From contig NZ_HG964405.1 of the NCBI RefSeq assembly GCF_000612805.1, positions 71,963-135,962 of the forward strand: a stretch of 64,000 bases of DNA, given 5' to 3'. Positions within the stretch are counted from its first letter, which is position 1; each line of letters begins with the position of its first letter. The notes beneath the pieces are model-generated. The model was given only the letters and a program-made list of their open reading frames with translations, had not been told where the DNA came from and did not search any database. Below, piece after piece: positions 1-8,955 of this stretch. The position numbers and the translations under genes were made by a program. The stretch comes from Bacillus ndiopicus (lineage in GTDB: Bacteria; Bacillota; Bacilli; Bacillales_A; Planococcaceae).

Positions 1-1
1 T

Positions 2-658
2 AAAGAAGCATTTATTAAAGTAGTGAACTCAGGCTTAGGCACACAATTAGACTCAATTATCCCATCAAAAACAGTTTACTACAAACAGCAAACATCATTT
101 GCATATGACGTAGAAAAAGCAAAAGCTTTATTAGCCGAAGCAGGCTATCCAGATGGCTTTGAAATTGAAATTTGGGGTAATACAAACTCAGATACGATGA
201 AAGGTATGCAATTTATTCAACAACAATTAGCACCAATCGGTGTGAAAGTGGATATCAAGTCGATGGAGGAAGGTACACTATCTGATGAAATTTACGGAGC
301 ACAAACTCCTGAAGAAGCGAAGCTAATGATGTGGTATGTAAGCTGGTCTTCTTATGCATCAGACGTAACAAATGCAACAAAGCCTTTATTCCACAGCACT
401 TCTTTCCCACCAAACAGTGCGAATACGGCTTATTATAACAATCCTATGGCAGACAAGTTAATGGATGAGGCGAATTCAACTTCTGATCAAGCAAAGCAAG
501 CAGAATTATATGCGCAATTACAAGAGGAAGTATATGCAGATGCACCTTGGATTTTCTTAGGTGTTGATGAAATCGTCTATGGTGTTCGTTCAAATGTAAG
601 CGGAGTTGAAGTAGGACCTGGCGGTGCTATTAGCGTACAAAACGCTAAAATAGACTGA
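2..658 (+). CDS. Solute-binding protein of a peptide-type ABC transporter (family 5), 5' end cut
   Basis: The reading frame is open to the left edge, so the signal peptide and N-terminal lobe lie outside the window. About 218 C-terminal residues are seen. The stretch with AKALLAEAGYPDGFEIEIW followed by GMQFIQQQLAPIGVKVDIK is typical of the C-terminal lobe of family 5 solute-binding proteins (DppA/OppA/NikA type), as is the tail with ADAPWIFLGVDEIVYGVR. It should be a lipoprotein outside the membrane that hands substrate to the two permeases downstream. The neighbours (ROK regulator, sugar isomerases, dehydrogenase) suggest a sugar or glycoside ligand rather than a peptide. This is inference, because family 5 proteins bind both kinds of ligand. 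Confidence 0.9.
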   Translation, partial: KEAFIKVVNSGLGTQLDSIIPSKTVYYKQQTSFAYDVEKAKALLAEAGYPDGFEIEIWGNTNSDTMKGMQFIQQQLAPIGVKVDIKSMEEGTLSDEIYGAQTPEEAKLMMWYVSWSSYASDVTNATKPLFHSTSFPPNSANTAYYNNPMADKLMDEANSTSDQAKQAELYAQLQEEVYADAPWIFLGVDEIVYGVRSNVSGVEVGPGGAISVQNAKID

Positions 659-663
659 TGTAG

Positions 664-710
664 TTTACAAGAGCGCGCCCACTATTCTTTTGTGAGGCGC
701 ACTCTTGTAA
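664..710 (+). other. Intercistronic hairpin between binding protein and permease genes
   Basis: A 16-bp stem with one mismatch (left arm from 664, right arm ending near 710) begins a few bases after the binding-protein stop codon. It is followed by A residues, not T, so it is not a classical terminator. Such hairpins often stabilise the 3' end of binding-protein mRNA so that more binding protein than permease is made; that role is inferred here. Confidence 0.55.
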
Positions 711-790
711 AAAAGTAGAAGGTTAAGGCTGTTTGGTGAGTAAAAGCTCGCTCTAAAGCTACCTCTTTAAAAGATTAGGAGGGGTTATCA

Positions 791-1714
791 GTGCTAAAAT
801 TTGTAGTGCGTAGGGTTATTGAGATAATTCCAATCTTAATTATTGTGTCAATGTTAACATTTCTCTTTATTCACTTAATTCCGGGAGACCCGGCTCGATT
901 AGTTGCTGGTAAAGATGCAACAATGGAAGAGGTAGAAAATGTTAGGCACGAATTAGGACTCGATAAACCAATTGTTGTACAGTATGTCGATTATATGAAA
1001 AAGCTAGTAACAGGTGATTTAGGGACATCGCTAACAACAAGCTTACCTGTTATAGATATGTTTAAGTCACGATTTATGCCTTCGATTTACTTAACTTTTT
1101 TATCAATGATATGGGCGACGATTATTGGGCTACTTATCGGTGTTGTATCGGCGGTATTTAAAAATAAATGGCCAGACTATTTAGGTATGGTAACAGCTGT
1201 TTCAGGTATATCTTTACCCGGTTTTTGGCTAGGATTGCTGTTAATTCAGTTATTCTCAGTGCAATTGGGCTGGTTACCTACTGGAGGGATTGATAGTTTT
1301 AAAAGCTACATTTTGCCGTCATTGACATTAGGAGCAGGGATTATGTCGATGATTGCAAGATTTACACGCTCCTCCTTATTAGAAACAATGCAGGCTGATT
1401 TTATTCGTACTAGTAGGGCGAAAGGTTTAGCTGAAAGAACTGTTATTTTTGGGCATGCTTTAAGAAATTCCTTAATTTCTGTTGTAACAATTGCTGGCTT
1501 ACAATTTGGTTTTTTACTTGGAGGTTCTGTTGTTGTAGAAACTGTTTTTAGTTTTCCAGGGATGGGGCGCCTTTTAATTGATTCTATATCTTTCAGGGAC
1601 TATCCAGTTATACAATCAGCCATTTTATTATTTGCAGTAGAATTTATTATTGTCAATTTAATTGTGGATATTTTATACAAAGTTTTAAATCCAAAAATTC
1701 AATTGAATTCATAA
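791..1714 (+). CDS. ABC transporter permease, DppB/OppB family
   Basis: 307 residues, the usual length for the family. It has an N-terminal membrane helix, then the periplasm-facing segment with LIPGDPARLVAGKDAT, and further hydrophobic helices. The cytoplasmic EAA loop (TSRAKGLAERTVIFGHALRN, around residues 210-230) contacts the ATPase. It forms the membrane channel with the following permease. The GTG start is preceded by AGGAGGGG. The gene lies 12 bp upstream of the second permease in the same operon. The specific substrate cannot be read from the sequence. Confidence 0.93.
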   Translation: MLKFVVRRVIEIIPILIIVSMLTFLFIHLIPGDPARLVAGKDATMEEVENVRHELGLDKPIVVQYVDYMKKLVTGDLGTSLTTSLPVIDMFKSRFMPSIYLTFLSMIWATIIGLLIGVVSAVFKNKWPDYLGMVTAVSGISLPGFWLGLLLIQLFSVQLGWLPTGGIDSFKSYILPSLTLGAGIMSMIARFTRSSLLETMQADFIRTSRAKGLAERTVIFGHALRNSLISVVTIAGLQFGFLLGGSVVVETVFSFPGMGRLLIDSISFRDYPVIQSAILLFAVEFIIVNLIVDILYKVLNPKIQLNS

Positions 1715-1726
1715 GGGGGGAGCCAA

Positions 1727-2620
1727 ATGTCAACAACGGTAATAGATTCGAAAAAAGCACAGCAGCCAGCCGCACAATATTCGCCACTGAAAGAGTTTTG
1801 GCGCAATTATAAAAAGAAAAAAGTGGCGTTGATTGCCAGTGTTTTTATTTTCCTTTTAATTGTTATTGCATTTATAGGTCCTTATATCGCGCCATACGAT
1901 CCTTATGAACCAAACTATGATGCTATTTTAGAAGGTCCAAGTGCAGCCCATTTTGCTGGAACAGATGAATATGGACGAGATATTTTTAGTCGCTTGCTAG
2001 TAGGAACGAAAATTTCATTAACCGTAAGCTTTAGTGCGGTCTTTTTAGGATTAATTGCAGGGACAATTCTTGGGTTAATTAGCGGCTATTTTGGCGGTCG
2101 AGTTGATAAAGTTATTATGCGCTGCTGCGATGTATTTTTCTCTTTCCCAGATTTGCTCTTAGCCATTGCCATTGTAGCGATTTTAGGCCCAGGTATAAAT
2201 AACGTGATTATTGCTGTTATGATTTTTAGTGTTCCATCATTTGCTCGTTTAGTACGCGGTGCGACACTTAGCGCAAAGGAAAATGTTTATGTAGAGGCTG
2301 CAAAATCAATGGGAGCTTCTCATACTCGTATTATTTTTAAGCATATTTTCCCTGAAACGATAAGTGAATTAATTATTTTTGTTACGATGCGAGTTGGTAC
2401 AGCTATATTAGCTGCTTCAGGCTTAAGTTTCCTTGGCCTAGGTGCAAGTCCAGAAACGCCAGAATGGGGCGTTATGCTAAGTAGTGGACGAGATTATTTA
2501 GGAACAGCTTCACATGTAGTTCTTATGCCGGGTATTGCGATTTTCTTAACAGTTTTAGCATTCAATTTAATTGGTGATGGTTTACGAGATGTGCTTGATC
2601 CAAAAATAAAAAATAGTTAA
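1727..2620 (+). CDS. ABC transporter permease, DppC/OppC family
   Basis: 297 residues. A cytoplasmic N-terminal tail of about 34 residues precedes the first helix, as is normal for DppC-type subunits. Next come the family segment with GTDEYGRDIFSRLLVGTKIS and the EAA loop EAAKSMGASHTRIIFKHIFP near residue 190. It pairs with the preceding permease to form the translocation path. A strong GGGGGGAG ribosome binding site precedes ATG. It is 11 bp from the first ATPase gene, so co-translation is likely. Confidence 0.93.
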   Translation: MSTTVIDSKKAQQPAAQYSPLKEFWRNYKKKKVALIASVFIFLLIVIAFIGPYIAPYDPYEPNYDAILEGPSAAHFAGTDEYGRDIFSRLLVGTKISLTVSFSAVFLGLIAGTILGLISGYFGGRVDKVIMRCCDVFFSFPDLLLAIAIVAILGPGINNVIIAVMIFSVPSFARLVRGATLSAKENVYVEAAKSMGASHTRIIFKHIFPETISELIIFVTMRVGTAILAASGLSFLGLGASPETPEWGVMLSSGRDYLGTASHVVLMPGIAIFLTVLAFNLIGDGLRDVLDPKIKNS

Positions 2621-2631
2621 GGAGCATACCT

Positions 2632-3627
2632 ATGTCACAAACTGTACTTGAAATTAATCAATTAGAGACATCGTTTACACGAGATAAACAAAAAATCAAA
2701 ATATTACGAGGCGTCAATTTTTCGGTTAATAAAGGTGAGGTTGTTGGTTTAGTAGGAGAATCGGGGAGCGGAAAAAGCTTAACCTCCTTATCTATTATGC
2801 AGCTATTTCATGATACAACAGGGAAAATTGATAAAGGTACGATTAAATTTAATGATCAAGAGTTAACAAAAATGACGGAAAGCCAAATGAGAAAATTGCG
2901 TGGTAAGCAAATTTCGATGATTTTCCAAGAGCCAATGACATCGCTTAACCCTGTATTAAAAATAGGGAGGCAGCTAATGGAATCTATTAGGCTGCACTTA
3001 AATTATGATAAAGAACAAAGTAGGAAGCATGCGATTGAGATGCTTAAAAAAGTAGGTATAGGAAGAGCGGAGGAGCTTATGGATGAATACCCCCATCAAC
3101 TATCAGGTGGGATGAGGCAGCGCGTTATGATTGCAATGGCGATGTCTTGTAACCCAAGCTTGTTAATTGCTGATGAACCTACTACGGCTCTCGATGTAAC
3201 GATTCAAGCACAAATTTTAGAATTAATGAAAGGACTTAAGCAAGATCACGAAACAGCAATTTTACTTATTACACATGATTTAGGTGTTGTAGCAGAAATG
3301 TGTGATCGAGTTGTCGTGATGTATGCAGGGGAAGTTGTAGAGGAAGCGGATGTATTTGAGTTATTTGCTAACCCTAAACATCCATATACGTCAGGGCTTA
3401 TCCGTTCGGTACCTAAAATTGGTGAAAATAAAGAGGAGCTTGATTCGATTAAAGGCCAAGTACCATCTCCATCGAACATGCCGACTGGCTGTAAATTTGC
3501 GCCAAGATGTGAGAAGGCAATGGCAATATGCAATGAGGCTGCTCCCCCTATGCTAAATATCAATCAAAATAGTAAATGCTCATGCTGGCTATATGAGAAA
3601 AAGGATGTGACAGTTCACAATGAATAA
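2632..3627 (+). CDS. ABC transporter ATP-binding protein, DppD/OppD family
   Basis: 331 residues. Walker A GESGSGKS lies near residues 42-49, followed by the Q-loop in [11 protein letters not shown], the signature LSGGMRQR, Walker B LLIADEPT and the H-loop histidine in ITHDLG. The C-terminal oligopeptide-transporter extension carries clustered cysteines (CKFAPRC, then CNEA and CSC), which in related proteins can bind an iron-sulfur cluster. Its last codons overlap the next ATPase gene by 8 bp, which points to translational coupling and a heterodimeric motor. Confidence 0.95.
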   Translation: MSQTVLEINQLETSFTRDKQKIKILRGVNFSVNKGEVVGLVGESGSGKSLTSLSIMQLFHDTTGKIDKGTIKFNDQELTKMTESQMRKLRGKQISMIFQEPMTSLNPVLKIGRQLMESIRLHLNYDKEQSRKHAIEMLKKVGIGRAEELMDEYPHQLSGGMRQRVMIAMAMSCNPSLLIADEPTTALDVTIQAQILELMKGLKQDHETAILLITHDLGVVAEMCDRVVVMYAGEVVEEADVFELFANPKHPYTSGLIRSVPKIGENKEELDSIKGQVPSPSNMPTGCKFAPRCEKAMAICNEAAPPMLNINQNSKCSCWLYEKKDVTVHNE

Positions 3628-4588
3628 TATTTTGGTAGTTGAAAATTTAAAAAAGAAATTTCAAATATCAGGTGGGCTGTTTGAAAAAAAGGAATTTGTC
3701 AATGCAGTAATGGATGTTTCCTTTCACATTAAAGAAGGCGAAACCTTTAGTCTTGTTGGAGAAAGTGGCTGTGGAAAATCGACAACAGGTAGATTAATAA
3801 CGCGTTTAGTAGACGTTACTGAAGGTAAAATTGTTGTCAATGGAAAAGATGTTGCCCAAGCGAAAAATAGTGAACTTACACATTTAAGGGAATCCGTGCA
3901 AATGATTTTTCAAGATCCTTATGCCTCTTTAAATCCACGTATGAAAGTAAAGGATTTAATTGCCGAGCCGCTTGTTATTCATACAAAACTTTCGAAAGAA
4001 GAGCGAGATAAACTCGTTTACGAAATGTTAGAAATAGTAGGTTTAAATGCAGAGCATGCAAATCGTTATGCGCATGAATTTAGCGGAGGACAAAGACAGC
4101 GTATCGGTATTGCACGCGCATTAATTACAAAGCCTAAGTTAATTATTGCTGACGAGCCAGTTTCGGCTTTGGACGTATCGATCCAATCTCAAATCTTAAA
4201 TTTATTGAAAAAGTTGCAAAAAGAATTCAATTTATCCTATCTATTTATTTCACATGATTTAAGTGTTGTAGAGTATATTAGTCATCGCGTTGGCGTGATG
4301 TACTTAGGAACAATTGTAGAGCAAGGGGATAAGGAGGCAATTTTCAAAAACCCATTGCATCCATATACGAAGGCGTTATTATCATCTGTTCCAATTGCAG
4401 ATCCAACAATGCGAAAAGAAAAAATGGTCTTAAAAGGGGATATCCCGAATCCTAAAAATCCACCATCAGGCTGTACATTCCATACAAGATGCCCTTTGGC
4501 GACAGATATTTGCAAACAGCAAATACCAAAAATGAAACAAATAAATGATAAGCAACAGGTTGCTTGTCACTTAGTAAATGAAAACTAA
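3620..4588 (+). CDS. ABC transporter ATP-binding protein, DppF/OppF family
   Basis: 322 residues. Walker A GESGCGKS, Q-loop in MIFQDPYASLNPR, signature FSGGQRQR, Walker B LIIADEPVSALD and the H-loop in FISHDLS are all present. The C-terminal extension again has a cysteine cluster (CTFHTRCPLATDIC). It is the second nucleotide-binding subunit of the importer and overlaps the DppD-like gene. The first sugar isomerase gene follows 14 bp downstream, so transport and catabolism are probably co-transcribed. Confidence 0.95.
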   Translation: MNNILVVENLKKKFQISGGLFEKKEFVNAVMDVSFHIKEGETFSLVGESGCGKSTTGRLITRLVDVTEGKIVVNGKDVAQAKNSELTHLRESVQMIFQDPYASLNPRMKVKDLIAEPLVIHTKLSKEERDKLVYEMLEIVGLNAEHANRYAHEFSGGQRQRIGIARALITKPKLIIADEPVSALDVSIQSQILNLLKKLQKEFNLSYLFISHDLSVVEYISHRVGVMYLGTIVEQGDKEAIFKNPLHPYTKALLSSVPIADPTMRKEKMVLKGDIPNPKNPPSGCTFHTRCPLATDICKQQIPKMKQINDKQQVACHLVNEN

Positions 4589-4602
4589 AGGAGAGATTAT
4601 TT

Positions 4603-5481
4603 ATGAAAATCGGACTTAGCACTTATAGTATGGTTAAAAAAATGCGTGCGGGAGAAATGTCAGTTATTGATGTATTGCATTGGGTAAAAGAAAATGGGGG
4701 AGAGCATGTAGAGCTAGTTCCTTATGAGTTTACAGTTGTTGATAATTATGAGCTTGCAACGGAAATTAAAGAAACAGCCGCAAAATTAGGATTAGATTTG
4801 TCAGCTTACTCAATGCCAGCCAACTTTATTCATGAGACAGAAGAGGCGTTTTTAGAGGAAGTAGAGCGTTTGAAAAAGCATATTGATGTTATTCATCATA
4901 TGGGTATTAAAATATTACGTCATGACGTAACGTTATTTACGCTACCAAAAGAACATACAACAATCCACTATTACAATGAGCATTTTGAGCAAATGGTACG
5001 AGGAAGCCAACTAGTTGCCGATTATGCCAAACAATTCGGTATTACGACTACAATTGAAAACCATGGTTTTAACGTGCAAACGAGTGACCGTGTACAGCAG
5101 TTAATACACGCAGTCAATCGAGATAATTTTAAAACAACTTTAGACGTAGGGAATTTTTTATGTATCGATGAGCAGCCATTAGTAGGCGTGAAGAAAAATA
5201 TGCCATATGCTGCAACTGTTCATTTTAAAGACTTCTATGTACGCCCGTATTACGAAAATCCAGGCGGTGGAGAATGGTTCAGAACGGTACAAGACAACTA
5301 TATTCGCGGTGCAATCGTAGGGCATGGCGATTTAAATATTCGAGAAATTATTCGCATTGTGAAAGGCTCAGGTTATGACGGCTATTTAACAATCGAATTT
5401 GAAGGAATGGAAGATTGCGCAGTTGGCTCTAAAATTGGTATGGACAATGTGCGACGTTTATGGGAAGAGTGCAACATATAA
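4603..5481 (+). CDS. Sugar phosphate isomerase/epimerase family protein (TIM barrel)
   Basis: 292 residues, AP-endonuclease-2/xylose-isomerase-like TIM barrel. Candidate metal ligands sit where the family has them: E152 in TIENHG, D181 in LDVGNF, H207 in VHFKDF and E265 in LTIEFEG. Members isomerise or epimerise free or phosphorylated sugars, inosose or keto-sugars; the exact reaction cannot be assigned. GGAGAG precedes the ATG. The gene lies between the importer and a Gfo/Idh/MocA dehydrogenase, a combination found in inositol, rare-sugar and 3-keto-glycoside breakdown. Confidence 0.88.
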   Translation: MKIGLSTYSMVKKMRAGEMSVIDVLHWVKENGGEHVELVPYEFTVVDNYELATEIKETAAKLGLDLSAYSMPANFIHETEEAFLEEVERLKKHIDVIHHMGIKILRHDVTLFTLPKEHTTIHYYNEHFEQMVRGSQLVADYAKQFGITTTIENHGFNVQTSDRVQQLIHAVNRDNFKTTLDVGNFLCIDEQPLVGVKKNMPYAATVHFKDFYVRPYYENPGGGEWFRTVQDNYIRGAIVGHGDLNIREIIRIVKGSGYDGYLTIEFEGMEDCAVGSKIGMDNVRRLWEECNI

Positions 5482-5500
5482 TCAAGGGAGGTCTTTGTAA

Positions 5501-6565
5501 ATGAGCAAATTAAATGTATGTGTAATTGGTACGGGATCCATTTCTGATTTCCATTTAGGTTCGTATCAAAAAAATAAGGATGCACAAATTTATGGCGTAT
5601 TTGATGTTTCTGAAGAGCGTGCAAAGGCGAAAGCAGAACAATTTGGAGCAAAAGTTGTGTTTTCTAATTTAGAAGATGTCTTTAATGATCCAGAATTACA
5701 GGCAGTGAGTATTTGTACTTGGAATAATACGCATGCTGAATTTGCGATTCGCGCTTTAGAAAGTGGTCTTCATGTATTGGTAGAAAAGCCACTTGCCATG
5801 ACCTATGAAGAAAGTTTAAAAATTCAAGAAGCAGCAAAAAAAGCTAATAAAGTATTCCAGGTTGGCTTTGTACGCCGCTTCGCAACAAATACAAACGTCT
5901 TAAAGCGTTTTGTTGATGCAGGTAAGCTAGGCGATATTTATTATGCGAAGGCTACTTGTACACGCAGAGTAGGGAATCCAGGTGGTTGGTTTGCTGATGT
6001 TGAAAAGTCAGGTGGAGGTCCGCTAATCGATTTAGGTGTGCATATTATTGATGTTTGTTGGTACTTAATGGGCAAACCACGTGTCAAAAAAGTAACTGGC
6101 CATACTTATAAGCAACTAGGTAATCGTAGTAACATTGAAAATTTATCATTTTATAAAGCAGCGGATTATGATGCATCGAAAAATACAGTTGAAGATTTAG
6201 CAAATGCACTAATTACTTTTGAGAATGGTGCATCTCTAATGGTTGATGTATCATTCACATTGCATACAGCTAAGGATGAAATTTCTGTTAAGCTATTTGG
6301 CACAAAGGGTGGCGCAGAATTAGAGCCAGAATTAAAAATTGTCACAGAGGAATTTAATACAGTATTGAATGTTCACCCACAAATTAATGATTTAACATTT
6401 AATTTTGTTGAATCATTCCAACAGGAAATTAACGGATTTGTCAATGCGTGTCTAGAAAATAAAGAATCTATAGCACCAGTTGAAGATGGTGTTGAAATAA
6501 TGAAAATTTTAGAAGGCATTTATTTATCTGCTAAAGAGGGGAGAGAAATCGTTTATGAGCTTTAA
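5501..6565 (+). CDS. Gfo/Idh/MocA family NAD(P)-dependent oxidoreductase
   Basis: 354 residues. The N-terminal Rossmann fold has the dinucleotide motif GTGSIS near residue 10 and the family motif VEKPLAM near residue 96. The substrate domain has GGPLIDLGVHIID, whose Asp and His form the usual catalytic pair. It should oxidise or reduce a hydroxyl of a sugar, inositol or sugar derivative with NAD(P). The ribosome binding site is AGGGAGG. Its stop overlaps the next isomerase gene by 11 bp. Inositol 2-dehydrogenase is one possibility, but no inositol catabolic genes are seen nearby. Confidence 0.9.
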   Translation: MSKLNVCVIGTGSISDFHLGSYQKNKDAQIYGVFDVSEERAKAKAEQFGAKVVFSNLEDVFNDPELQAVSICTWNNTHAEFAIRALESGLHVLVEKPLAMTYEESLKIQEAAKKANKVFQVGFVRRFATNTNVLKRFVDAGKLGDIYYAKATCTRRVGNPGGWFADVEKSGGGPLIDLGVHIIDVCWYLMGKPRVKKVTGHTYKQLGNRSNIENLSFYKAADYDASKNTVEDLANALITFENGASLMVDVSFTLHTAKDEISVKLFGTKGGAELEPELKIVTEEFNTVLNVHPQINDLTFNFVESFQQEINGFVNACLENKESIAPVEDGVEIMKILEGIYLSAKEGREIVYEL

Positions 6566-7439
6566 TATGCCGAACAAAATTGGTGTGATTGTTGATAGCT
6601 TTCGTTTGCCATTAAAGGAAGGTTTGCAAAAAGCGAAAGAGCTTGGAGCAGATGGCGTGCAAATTTATGCTGTAAGTGGTGAATTAGATCCTGCAAACAT
6701 TGACAAAAAAGGTCGCGACGAGCTGAAAGCATATATTGACTCTTTAGGACTAGAAATTTCTGCGTTATGTGGGGATTTAGGTGGTCATGGATTCCAGGAT
6801 GCGAAAGAAAATGCTAGCAAAATCGTTAAATCAAAGGCTATACTAGATTTAGCGAAAGATTTGGGAACGAATATTGTCACAACACATATTGGAATTGTTC
6901 CAGATAATGAAAAAGATCCAATCTATCAAACGATGTTAAAGGCATGTGAGGAATTAGGTCAATATGCAACATCTATTGGTGGCTACTTTGCAATTGAAAC
7001 TGGTCCAGAAAAGGCTGCAACTTTAAAAGCCTTTTTAGATAAATTATCAACAAAGGGTGTTTCAGTAAACTTTGATCCAGCTAATATGGTAATGGTTACA
7101 AAAGATGATCCTGTTGAAGGTGTGAAGCTATTAAGGGATTATATAGTACATACACATGTGAAGGATGGTATTCAATTACAGCCAACGAACCCAAAAGATG
7201 TTTATGGTTACCTTGATTATGGTGGGGAAACTTCGCATGAGAAAATAGCTGAAATGGTTGAAAATGGCGAGTACTTCAGAGAAGTTCCGCTTGGTCAAGG
7301 CGCTGTAAATTTTGATTTATATTTTCAAGCCTTACAAGACATCGGCTATTCAGGCTATTTGACAATTGAACGTGAAGTAAAGACAAATCCTACACAAGAC
7401 ATTGAGGAGGCTGTAAAATTCATTCAGACTTATAAATGA
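6555..7439 (+). CDS. Second sugar phosphate isomerase/epimerase (TIM barrel)
   Basis: 294 residues and the same superfamily as the isomerase two genes upstream, but clearly divergent. Metal-site motifs are FAIETGPEK, VNFDPANM, VHTHVKDG and LTIERE. The start overlaps the dehydrogenase gene, with GGGGAGAG as ribosome binding site inside that gene. Two isomerases flanking one dehydrogenase suggest a multi-step conversion of a keto-sugar intermediate, for example epimerisation after oxidation. The substrate is unknown. Confidence 0.87.
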   Translation: MSFNMPNKIGVIVDSFRLPLKEGLQKAKELGADGVQIYAVSGELDPANIDKKGRDELKAYIDSLGLEISALCGDLGGHGFQDAKENASKIVKSKAILDLAKDLGTNIVTTHIGIVPDNEKDPIYQTMLKACEELGQYATSIGGYFAIETGPEKAATLKAFLDKLSTKGVSVNFDPANMVMVTKDDPVEGVKLLRDYIVHTHVKDGIQLQPTNPKDVYGYLDYGGETSHEKIAEMVENGEYFREVPLGQGAVNFDLYFQALQDIGYSGYLTIEREVKTNPTQDIEEAVKFIQTYK

Positions 7440-7450
7440 GGTGAAGTATA

Positions 7451-8608
7451 TTGTTAAAGCAAGATCAAGTACAAATGAAAAAGCAAAATAAAAAAATTGT
7501 GCTTGATACGATTCGTAGTCTAGAACCAATTTCGCGCATTCAACTAGCAAAGGTGACAAAAATGAGTCCAACAACAATTACAAGAATTGTTCAGGAGCTT
7601 GTAGAAGAGGACTTTATATTTGAAGCGATGACAGAAGAAACAACAGTAGGAAGAAGGCCAACATTAATTAATTTAAAGTCCGATGCGAGATATACAATTG
7701 GCGTTGAGATTGATCGTTCTATCATTAGGATAGGATTGCTTGATTTTATATGTGAGTTGGTTGATTTTATTGAAGTTGAGCGTAGCATTAGGGAGTCTTA
7801 TGAAGTCACACTTGAAATATTAGTCAAAGAAATCAATAACCTAATAGTTCGTAACAACGTCCAATCAAATAAGTTATTAGGTATTGGAGTTGGGGTGCCT
7901 GGATTTATTAATCATAGTAAAGGTATCATTTTAGTTTCAGAGCAAATGAAATGGGAAAATAAATCTTTAAAGCAAGATTTGCAAAAATATTTTGATTGTC
8001 TCATTATGGTTGATAACGAGTTAAAAATGCAGATTATAGCAGAAAATGATGGTCTATATAGTCCCAAAAATCAAAACTGTATTTTAATCGGTATTGGGAG
8101 CGGAATAGGGGCTTCTATTTTATTAAATGGTGAGATTTATCGTGGTGTTCAAAATAATGCAGGTGAAATAGGTCATATGACAGTTAATCCATTTGGAGAG
8201 GTTTGTGAATGTGGAAATCGAGGCTGTTTATCGCGCTATACGACAGAGTCTACATTACTAAGCTTGATTCCAATAGAAGAGAAGGCGCAGTACAATACTT
8301 TGGCACATATCGTGCAAGGTGTGAATGAAAAAAAAGCGTGGGCTCTACATATTGTTGATCATGTGATGACGTATTTAGCAATTGCTATTAATAATTTAGT
8401 ATGTGTTTATGAACCAGAATGCGTTATTGTTTCAGGTGAGGTTTTCGAAAGAAATAAAGTATTTCAAGATGAGCTATTAAAAAAATGTGAAACTTATGTT
8501 TCGCAAACTAGGCTACCACATTTAACATTACGTTTTTCAACTCTTCATTCAAGCGGTGTGGTGAAGGGGGCAGCAATGCAAGTGCAGAAAGTGCAAATGG
8601 AAATATAG
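7451..8608 (+). CDS. ROK family transcriptional repressor (NagC/XylR type)
   Basis: 385 residues. An N-terminal winged helix-turn-helix (ISRIQLAKVTKMSPTTITRI, around residues 26-45) is followed by a ROK sugar-binding/kinase-like domain. That domain has GIGVGVPGF, IGIGSGIGASI and the zinc motif CECGNRGCLSRY with its preceding GEIGHM. It is the likely local repressor that senses the imported sugar or a derivative. TTG is taken as start because GAGGTGA sits just upstream; an ATG 27 bp later is the alternative. It is the last gene of the catabolic operon. Confidence 0.9.
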   Translation: MLKQDQVQMKKQNKKIVLDTIRSLEPISRIQLAKVTKMSPTTITRIVQELVEEDFIFEAMTEETTVGRRPTLINLKSDARYTIGVEIDRSIIRIGLLDFICELVDFIEVERSIRESYEVTLEILVKEINNLIVRNNVQSNKLLGIGVGVPGFINHSKGIILVSEQMKWENKSLKQDLQKYFDCLIMVDNELKMQIIAENDGLYSPKNQNCILIGIGSGIGASILLNGEIYRGVQNNAGEIGHMTVNPFGEVCECGNRGCLSRYTTESTLLSLIPIEEKAQYNTLAHIVQGVNEKKAWALHIVDHVMTYLAIAINNLVCVYEPECVIVSGEVFERNKVFQDELLKKCETYVSQTRLPHLTLRFSTLHSSGVVKGAAMQVQKVQMEI

Positions 8609-8737
8609 TGATAGGTGGGTTAATAGCAATCCAAAAATATGGCTGTCAATTATATCTCAGTTCATTAATAGCGAGATTAAGCAATATTTATAACTCCTTT
8701 TCTCAAAAGAACAATAAAGTAAAATACTAAAATTGGT

Positions 8738-8772
8738 AGCACAAACTACGAGCATAGTTTGTGCTGCTTTTT
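8738..8772 (+). terminator. Intrinsic terminator after the sugar operon
   Basis: An 11-bp perfect stem (AGCACAAACTA with TAGTTTGTGCT), a 6-base loop and a T-rich tail end transcription of the ROK operon. The rest of the roughly 350-bp gap to the next gene is very AT-rich and holds only the likely promoter region of the GGDEF-EAL gene. Confidence 0.85.
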
Positions 8773-8955
8773 TATTATATTTTACATTTAAATATAATAA
8801 TTAATATTAATTTAAAGTGATAATGGTAATTATATTGTGTTTTATTTATAAAAAAACTAATTTTTTATAAGAAAAAGTAACATGTATAAATGAAATATGT
8901 TAAGATAACTGCAAGAGTGAAAATAGTTACAAATGTTATAAGAAGGGAGCAATTT

